Part shown: piece after piece, positions 28,938-33,928 of the stretch
How the letters are laid out: the number at the start of each line of letters is the position of its first letter
Numbering within the stretch: position 1 is the stretch's first letter
Source: Polaromonas sp.
Lineage (GTDB): Bacteria; Pseudomonadota; Gammaproteobacteria; Burkholderiales; Burkholderiaceae_C
DNA length: 33,928 nucleotides
Direction of reading: 5' to 3'
Assembly: GCA_013823635.1 (NCBI GenBank)
Contig: PNML01000029.1
Location: 1 to 33,928, forward strand
Made by a program: the position numbers and the translations under genes
Notes under the pieces: model-generated
The model's input: only the letters and a program-made list of their open reading frames with translations
The model's database searches: none
What the model was told of the DNA's origin: nothing

Positions 28938-28965
28938 CACTTTCGAACCCATCCAGGATTTGCAC

Positions 28966-30195
28966 ATGGCAGACACAGGCATCAACACCCGGATCGTGCA
29001 CGCGGACCGCCAGTTTGGCGTGGAGCATGGGGGCATACGCAAGCCCATTCACACCTCGGTGCAATACGGTTTTGACACCGTGGAAGAGCTGGTGGGCGTG
29101 TTCCAGGGCACCGTCAAGGGCTACAACTACGCCCGCCAGGGCACGCCCACCACGGCGGCGCTGGAGGCGCGCGTCAACGCCATGGAGGGCGGGCAGGGCA
29201 CCATCGTCTTTGCCACCGGCATGGCCGCCATCAGCGCGGTGTTCCTGACGCTGCTCCAGGCGGGCGACCACCTGGTGGTCAGCCAATACGTGTTTGGCAA
29301 CACCAACAGCGTGCTGGGCACGCTGCGCGGGCTGGGTGTGGACGTGACGCTGGTCGATGCCACGCAGGCCGCAGCCGTCGCGGCGGCCATTGGGCCCCGC
29401 ACGCGCATGGTCTTTGTGGAAACCCTGGCCAACCCAGGTACCCAGGTGGCCGATCTGGAGGGCATTGGCCAGCTGTGCCGCGAGCGTGGGCTGGTCTACG
29501 TGGTGGACAACACCGTCACCTCGCCCGCGCTGTTCCAGCCCAGGGTGGTGGGGGCCAGCCTGGTCATCAACTCGCTCACCAAAACCATTGGGGGGCACGG
29601 CACGGCATTGGGCGGCGCGGTGACCGACACCGGCCTGTTCGACTGGACCGACTACCCCCACATTTTCCCGGCCTACCGCCAGGGCAACCCCCGCCAGTGG
29701 GGGCTGACCCAGGTGCGCAAAAAAGGCCTGCGCGACATGGGGGCCTCCCTCTCGTCTGAGCACGCACATGCCATCGGCACCGGGGCGGAAACGCTGGCCT
29801 TGCGCCAGCGCCAGTGCAGCGAGACGGCGCTGGCGCTGGCGCAGTTCCTGGCCCAGCACCCGGCGGTGGCCCAGGTGCATTACCCCTTCTTGCCCAGCCA
29901 CCCCCAGCACGAACGCGCCACCCGCCTGTTCAAGGCGGGCTCGTGGCTGCTGTCGTTTGAGCTGGCCAATGCCGACGACTGCCTGCCCTTCATCAACCGG
30001 CTGCAGATTCCGGTCAAGGGCACGGGGCTGGCCGACACCCGCACGCTGGTGATCCCCGTGGCGCACACCATTTTTTGGGAGGCCGGGCCACAGGTGCGCG
30101 CGCAAATGGGCATTGCCGATGGGCTGATCCGGCTCTCGGTGGGCCTGGAAGACCTGGCCGACCTGCAGGCCGACCTGGCCCAGGCGCTGGGCTGA
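28966..30195 (+). CDS. Cystathionine gamma-synthase / O-succinylhomoserine sulfhydrylase family PLP enzyme
   Basis: A 409-aa fold-type I PLP enzyme of the Cys/Met metabolism family, which makes or breaks C-S bonds in methionine and cysteine metabolism. The PLP lysine is Lys206 in INSLTKTIGGHGTALGGAV; VVDNTVTSPALFQP and VETLANPGTQVADL are family blocks. The substrate/phosphate motif usually read as YxRxxNPT is here YARQGTPT (56-63), with Thr instead of Asn, as in some family branches. Which reaction it performs cannot be decided by eye. I used the ATG at 28966 (MADTGINTRIVHADR), 28 bases after lolD. Confidence 0.87.
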   Translation: MADTGINTRIVHADRQFGVEHGGIRKPIHTSVQYGFDTVEELVGVFQGTVKGYNYARQGTPTTAALEARVNAMEGGQGTIVFATGMAAISAVFLTLLQAGDHLVVSQYVFGNTNSVLGTLRGLGVDVTLVDATQAAAVAAAIGPRTRMVFVETLANPGTQVADLEGIGQLCRERGLVYVVDNTVTSPALFQPRVVGASLVINSLTKTIGGHGTALGGAVTDTGLFDWTDYPHIFPAYRQGNPRQWGLTQVRKKGLRDMGASLSSEHAHAIGTGAETLALRQRQCSETALALAQFLAQHPAVAQVHYPFLPSHPQHERATRLFKAGSWLLSFELANADDCLPFINRLQIPVKGTGLADTRTLVIPVAHTIFWEAGPQVRAQMGIADGLIRLSVGLEDLADLQADLAQALG

Positions 30196-30221
30196 CCTGC
30201 CACGGGCCGAACGGGCGCACC

Positions 30222-31103
30222 ATGTGGATGGACACCCATTGCCACCTGGATGCCCCGGAGTTGCAGGCCCACCTGGGGGGCGTGGTGGCCATGCGCGCCG
30301 CCGCCCGTCAGGCCGGGGTGGCGTGCTGCGTCATCCCGGCGGTGCAGGTGGGTAACTTCGACGCGGTGCGCCACCTGGCCCATGACCTGGGCGATGCCTA
30401 CGCGCTGGGCATTCACCCCCTGGACGTGCCGCAGGCCAGCGAAGCGGATCTGGCCACGCTGGAGGCGGCCTTGGCCCAGCACGCAACCGACCCCCGCCTG
30501 GTGGCGGTGGGTGAGATTGGGCTGGATTTTTTTGTGCCCGCGCTGTGCACACCCGCCTTGCGGGAGCGCCAGCAGTTTTTCTACCGTGCGCAGCTCAAAC
30601 TGGCTCGCCGCCACGGCCTGCCCGTGTTGCTGCATGTGCGCAAAAGTGCCGACTTGTTGCTCAAACACCTGCGCGAGGTGTGGGCATCGTCCCCGGGCGG
30701 GCACCCACCGCCGGGGCAGGCGGGCATTGCCCATGCCTTCAACGGCAGCGATGCCCAGGCGGCCGCTTTCGTGGCCTTGGGGTTCAAGCTGGGGTTTGGC
30801 GGGGCCATGACCTTCGACGCCGCTCGCCAGCTGCGCCACCTGGCCGCGACCTTGCCACCCGAAGCACTGGTCATGGAAACCGACGCGCCCGACATGCCCC
30901 CGCAGTGGCGGTACACCACCGCCGCGCAGCGCGCCGCCGGTCAGCCACAAGGGCTGAACACCCCGCTGGAGTTGCCACGCATCGGTGCCGAGCTGGCCGC
31001 CTTGCGCGGCGAGGCTCCGCAGGCCTGGGCCCGGCGCACCAGCGCCAACGCACTGGCCGCCTTGCCACGCCTGGGTGGCGTGTGCGCGGCCACATGGGCA
31101 TGA
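30222..31103 (+). CDS. TatD-family metal-dependent deoxyribonuclease
   Basis: A TIM-barrel hydrolase of 293 aa. TatD in E. coli is a 3'-5' exonuclease active on single-stranded and damaged DNA; it is not part of protein export. Metal ligands are suggested by MDTHCHLD at the start, VAVGEIGLDF (Glu), HVRKSADLLLKHL (His), HAFNGSDAQAAAF (His) and LVMETDAPDMPP (Asp). ATG at 30222 or 30228 (MDTHCHL) could start it. Its stop overlaps the next start in ATGA (31100-31103), linking it to a DNA glycosylase-like gene. Paralogues exist, so no gene symbol is given. Confidence 0.9.
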   Translation: MWMDTHCHLDAPELQAHLGGVVAMRAAARQAGVACCVIPAVQVGNFDAVRHLAHDLGDAYALGIHPLDVPQASEADLATLEAALAQHATDPRLVAVGEIGLDFFVPALCTPALRERQQFFYRAQLKLARRHGLPVLLHVRKSADLLLKHLREVWASSPGGHPPPGQAGIAHAFNGSDAQAAAFVALGFKLGFGGAMTFDAARQLRHLAATLPPEALVMETDAPDMPPQWRYTTAAQRAAGQPQGLNTPLELPRIGAELAALRGEAPQAWARRTSANALAALPRLGGVCAATWA

Positions 31104-31708
31104 CACGTCGCGCCAATGCCCCACCGGCGCCGCCCGGCAGTGCCCCGCGCCTGGTGGGCCTGCCGCCGATGGTTGATGCCCGCACCCGTGTGCTGGTGCT
31201 GGGCAGCTTTCCGGGCGCGGCCTCGCTGGCGGCCCAGCAGTACTACGGACACCCCCGCAACCATTTTTGGCCCATATTTCAAACTATTTTGGCTCGAAGC
31301 GCTTTATTGAATTCAACTGTTTGCTATACAAATATTGAGCCAAAAAAAGGTGTTGAACCACCTTTTCCGCCCACCTACGCCCAGCGGTGCCAGTGGCTGC
31401 TGGCCCACGGCGTGGGGCTGTGGGACGTGTACGGCAGTTGCCAGCGCCAGGGCAGCCTGGATGCCGACATTCGCCATGCGGTGGTGAACGACTTTTCAGC
31501 CCTGAATGCCCTGTGCCCGCAACTGGCACTGGTGGCCCACAACGGCGGTGAAAGTTACCGCCACCACCGCACCCTGGCCCACGCGCTGGCGCCGGGTGTG
31601 GCGGTGGTCAAGCTGCCGTCCACCAGCCCGGCCAACGCCGCGTGGTCGTTGGCCCGCAAACGCGAAGCCTGGGGTCGGGCCATTCTGCCGGTGCTGGCTG
31701 GCCCATAA
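31100..31708 (+). CDS. Hypoxanthine/deoxyinosine DNA glycosylase-like protein (UDG superfamily)
   Basis: A 202-aa base-excision repair enzyme homologue, likely removing deaminated adenine (hypoxanthine) from DNA. Motif 1 is VLGSFPGAASLAAQQYYG (32-50), then HPRNHFWPI (51-59) and, near the end, KLPSTSPANAAWSL (171-184). In the hypoxanthine-glycosylase family the Asn after HPR is thought to be catalytic (recalled). The middle segment, residues about 60-90, is AT-rich and resembles an interspersed repeat inserted in frame, lengthening the loop before YAQRCQWLL. Whether the enzyme is still active is unknown. It is coupled to tatD by ATGA; an in-frame ATG at 31094 is an alternative start. Confidence 0.85.
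   Translation: MTRRANAPPAPPGSAPRLVGLPPMVDARTRVLVLGSFPGAASLAAQQYYGHPRNHFWPIFQTILARSALLNSTVCYTNIEPKKGVEPPFPPTYAQRCQWLLAHGVGLWDVYGSCQRQGSLDADIRHAVVNDFSALNALCPQLALVAHNGGESYRHHRTLAHALAPGVAVVKLPSTSPANAAWSLARKREAWGRAILPVLAGP
31277..31338 (+). repeat. AT-rich repeat copy F inside the DNA glycosylase gene
   Basis: Best-preserved copy in the window. Bases 31300-31332 match copy B (4029-3998, minus) at 27 of 32 plus one gap, and 31277 onward matches copy E at about two thirds. It is read in frame as residues about 60-80 of the glycosylase with no stop. Base composition drops sharply against flanking sequence. Confidence 0.65.
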
Positions 31709-31831
31709 TTCCCCACTTCCACCCGTGGGCCGCTGCGGTGCCCTGCCCAGACCGGGTGGGCTTGCGTCCAGCGCAGCAGCGTGGCTGGCACCGTTGCCAG
31801 CCCGGCCCCGGTCAATCACCTGGGGCCATTT

Positions 31832-32653
31832 TTGTCATCCACACCACCCAAGTCTTCCGCCGTTGCGCCAACCGCAGGCCGCGCCGCCCGGCCCCGGGCC
31901 AAGGCCGCCACCCCGGCGCTGCCCGATGTGAATTTTTCCGATTACGGAGACGTGCGTTGCCTGCACCTGGGCTCTGAGTGGGTGCAGGGCTCCATGCTGC
32001 TGGACAAGCCCTACGACATCGAGCTGGAGTACGTGCAGCGCATGATGGCCTGGCTGCTGTTCGACGACCCCGCCAAGGCCCCCAAAAAGCACGCCATGCA
32101 GCTGGGCCTGGGTGCGGCGGCGCTGACCAAGTTCAGCCGCAAAAAGCTGCGCATGAAAACCACCGCCGTCGAAATCAACCCACAGGTGGTGTCGGCCTGC
32201 CGCTTTTGGTTCAAGCTGCCGCCCGACGACAGCAAGCTGCTGGTCGTGCTGGCCGACGCGGGTGTGGAGGTGCGCAACCCCGTGTGGGCGGGTGATGTGG
32301 ACGCGCTGCAGGTGGACTTGTACGACCACGAGGCCGCCGCCCCTGTGCTGGACAGCTTCGACTTCTACCAAGACTGCCGCAACACCCTGACCGAGGGCGG
32401 CTGCATGACCGTCAACCTGTTTGGCAGCCGAAACCAATACCCCGACAGCGTGGAAGAAATTGCCGCCGCCTTTGGCCGCGACGCGGTCTGGCTGTTCAAG
32501 CCCACCAAAGAACTGAACACCGTGGTGCTGGCCCAGCGCACACCCAGCCGACCCGATCGCGCCACCCTGGAGGCGCGCGCCGCCGACATCGAGGCCCGTT
32601 GGGGCTTGCCCGCCAAAAAATGGCTCAAGGTGTTCAAACCACTGGAAGAATGA
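31832..32653 (+). CDS. Spermidine-synthase-like protein
   Basis: A protein of about 273 aa with a methyltransferase-like Rossmann fold related to polyamine aminopropyltransferases. Visible are VRCLHLGSEWVQGSM, LEYVQRMMAWLLF, the nucleotide-binding AMQLGLGAAALTKFSRKKL, TTAVEINPQVVSACR and VDLYDHEAAAPVLDSFDFYQ. The Asp-x-x-Asp spacing of the active site (DSTD in SpeE) is kept as DLYD, but the surrounding motif differs, so spermidine synthesis is not certain. No ATG fits the N-terminus. I chose TTG at 31832, after GGGG at 31822-31825; GTG at 31781 is an alternative. The stop overlaps the next gene's ATG (32650-32653). Confidence 0.75.
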   Translation: MSSTPPKSSAVAPTAGRAARPRAKAATPALPDVNFSDYGDVRCLHLGSEWVQGSMLLDKPYDIELEYVQRMMAWLLFDDPAKAPKKHAMQLGLGAAALTKFSRKKLRMKTTAVEINPQVVSACRFWFKLPPDDSKLLVVLADAGVEVRNPVWAGDVDALQVDLYDHEAAAPVLDSFDFYQDCRNTLTEGGCMTVNLFGSRNQYPDSVEEIAAAFGRDAVWLFKPTKELNTVVLAQRTPSRPDRATLEARAADIEARWGLPAKKWLKVFKPLEE

Positions 32654-33928
32654 AGACCATGGCCAAAGACCACACCCAGTCCCCTGCCCGCCCACCGTTT
32701 CAAGGCCCGCTGGACTGGCGCACCCTGGTTGCCTGGTTGGCCGAGGACGGCGTCATCACCGCTGGCGAAGCCGAGCGCACCGTGGCCCGCTGCTCGGCGG
32801 CACAAAGTGCCCAGCCGCCCCTGCAGCGCCTGAGTGTGGTGGGCATGAGCCGCGCCAGCGATGGCAGCTCGCTCACGCTGGACGCCCTGGCCGAATGGCT
32901 GGCCGGGCATTTGGGGCTGGAGTTCTTGCGCATCGACCCGCTCAAGGTGGACGTGGGCCGTGTGGCCGAGGCCATGTCTGCCCCCTACGCCGAGCGCCAC
33001 CAGGTGCTGCCGGTGCAGATGAGCCCCACCGAGGTGGTGGTGGCCACCGCCGAGCCCGGCCTGACCGACTGGGTGCCCGAGGTGGAGCGCCAGACCCGGC
33101 GCACCGTGCGGCTGGTGGTGGCCAACCCGCTGGACATCAAGCGTTACACGGGAGAGTTCTATGCGCTGGCCAAGTCGGTGCGCGCGGCCGTCAAGGCGGG
33201 CACGGGCAACCAGGCCAGCTTTGAGCAGCTGGTGGAGCTGGGCCGCAGCAACCGCCAGCTCGATGCCAACGACCAGGGTGTGGTGCAGGTGGTGGACTGG
33301 CTGTGGCAGTACGCCTTTGACCAGCGCGCCAGCGACATCCACCTGGAGCCCCGGCGCGAAAAAGGCGTGATCCGCTTTCGCATCGACGGCGTGTTGCACC
33401 CGGTGTACCAGCTGCCCGTGGGTGTGCTCAATGCCATGACGGCACGCATCAAGCTGCTGGGGCGCATGGACGTGGTGGAAAAACGCCGTCCGCAGGACGG
33501 CCGCATCAAAACCAAGAACCCCGGCGGCGACGAGGTGGAAATGCGCCTGTCCACGCTGCCCACCGCGTTTGGCGAAAAAATGGTGATGCGCATTTTTGAC
33601 CCCGACACCACGGTCAAGAGCCTCGACGCGCTGGGTTTTTCAGCGCACGATGCCCGCCGCTGGGATGCGCTGGTCAAGCGCCCGCACGGCATCATTCTGG
33701 TGACCGGGCCCACCGGCTCGGGCAAAACCACCACGCTCTACGCCACCCTGAAGCGCCTGGCCACCGAGGAGGTGAACGTCAACACCATTGAAGACCCCAT
33801 CGAGATGATCGAGCCGGCCTTCAACCAGACGCAGGTGCAAACCCACCTGGACTTTGACTTTGCCCAGGGCCTGCGCGCCCTCATGCGCCAGGACCCTGAC
33901 ATTTTGATGGTGGGCGAAATCCGCGACC
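32650..33928 (+). CDS. GspE/PulE/PilB-family secretion ATPase (3' truncated by window)
   Basis: Cytoplasmic hexameric ATPase of the type II secretion / type IV pilus class, open to the window end with 426 residues seen. The N-terminal part (20-160) resembles the GspE N-terminal domain. After ASDIHLEPRREKGVIRFRID (228-246) come Walker A GPTGSGKTT (353-361), the Asp box NVNTIEDPIEM and Walker B ILMVGEIRD at the very end. The usual zinc-binding cysteines would lie beyond the window. ATG at 32650 overlaps the previous stop (ATGA); ATG at 32659 is possible. No other pilus or secretion gene is next to it upstream, so the system it serves is undetermined. Confidence 0.9.
   Translation, partial: MKTMAKDHTQSPARPPFQGPLDWRTLVAWLAEDGVITAGEAERTVARCSAAQSAQPPLQRLSVVGMSRASDGSSLTLDALAEWLAGHLGLEFLRIDPLKVDVGRVAEAMSAPYAERHQVLPVQMSPTEVVVATAEPGLTDWVPEVERQTRRTVRLVVANPLDIKRYTGEFYALAKSVRAAVKAGTGNQASFEQLVELGRSNRQLDANDQGVVQVVDWLWQYAFDQRASDIHLEPRREKGVIRFRIDGVLHPVYQLPVGVLNAMTARIKLLGRMDVVEKRRPQDGRIKTKNPGGDEVEMRLSTLPTAFGEKMVMRIFDPDTTVKSLDALGFSAHDARRWDALVKRPHGIILVTGPTGSGKTTTLYATLKRLATEEVNVNTIEDPIEMIEPAFNQTQVQTHLDFDFAQGLRALMRQDPDILMVGEIRD

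Noticed and set aside
28934-28962. Perfect TTGACA (28934-28939) as promoter for the PLP enzyme gene
   Set aside because: At 17 bases spacing the -10 would be GATTTG, a poor match and almost on the start codon; the box overlaps the lolD stop.

Overview
The window is high-GC chromosomal DNA from a betaproteobacterium, most likely order Burkholderiales, family Comamonadaceae. The call rests on gene content and synteny (mla - ibaG - murA - his - tat, lolC-lolD, recJ), the short HisZ-dependent form of HisG, and scattered short AT-rich repeats of a kind I recall from that family. Genus cannot be decided by eye. No prophage, transposase, CRISPR array, plasmid function, tRNA or rRNA gene is visible; almost all of it is core housekeeping DNA.

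Layout. (1) 1-2191: end of gltB and all of gltD (NADPH glutamate synthase), closed by a bulged hairpin and a rho-independent terminator. (2) 2387-6307: mlaF-E-D-A-C-B, a phospholipid transport operon that also carries the outer-membrane lipoprotein gene mlaA. (3) 6320-8040: a two-gene ABC exporter of the YadG/YadH type. (4) 8137-9665: ibaG (BolA family) and murA. (5) 9716-18282: histidine biosynthesis hisG-D-C-B-H-A, a hexose-phosphate mutarotase-like gene, hisF, an opposing LapA-like membrane gene, then hisI-hisE. (6) 18319-20750: a DUF4870-type membrane protein, a HIT protein and tatA-B-C. (7) 20788-26947, minus strand: DegS-like protease, DMT-family transporter, PHP-domain phosphatase, recJ, and an uncharacterised phosphoglycerate-mutase-like gene coupled to recJ. 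(8) 27002-33928, plus strand: lolC-lolD, a Cys/Met-metabolism PLP enzyme, tatD, a hypoxanthine-DNA-glycosylase-like gene, a spermidine-synthase-like gene and a truncated GspE/PulE-family ATPase.

How it works together. Mla (lipid), Lol (lipoprotein), MurA (peptidoglycan), Tat (folded protein export) and the DegS-like protease all serve the cell envelope. The his block encodes nearly the whole histidine pathway; HisZ and a histidinol-phosphate phosphatase must lie elsewhere. Many neighbours share ATGA stop/start overlaps, implying translational coupling.

The most interesting structure is not a gene. At least six short AT-rich islands (about 575-637, 3997-4029, 10360-10420, 16776-16821, 25853-25914, 31277-31338) look like diverged copies of one partly palindromic repeat. 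Some pairs align clearly by eye; the hisD and hisF copies are weaker. Several copies have become coding sequence: the gltB tail, the HisD N-terminus (where the palindrome also holds the hisG stop and hisD start), the end of the gene before recJ, and an internal insert in the DNA glycosylase. I found no convincing new defence or biosynthetic system.
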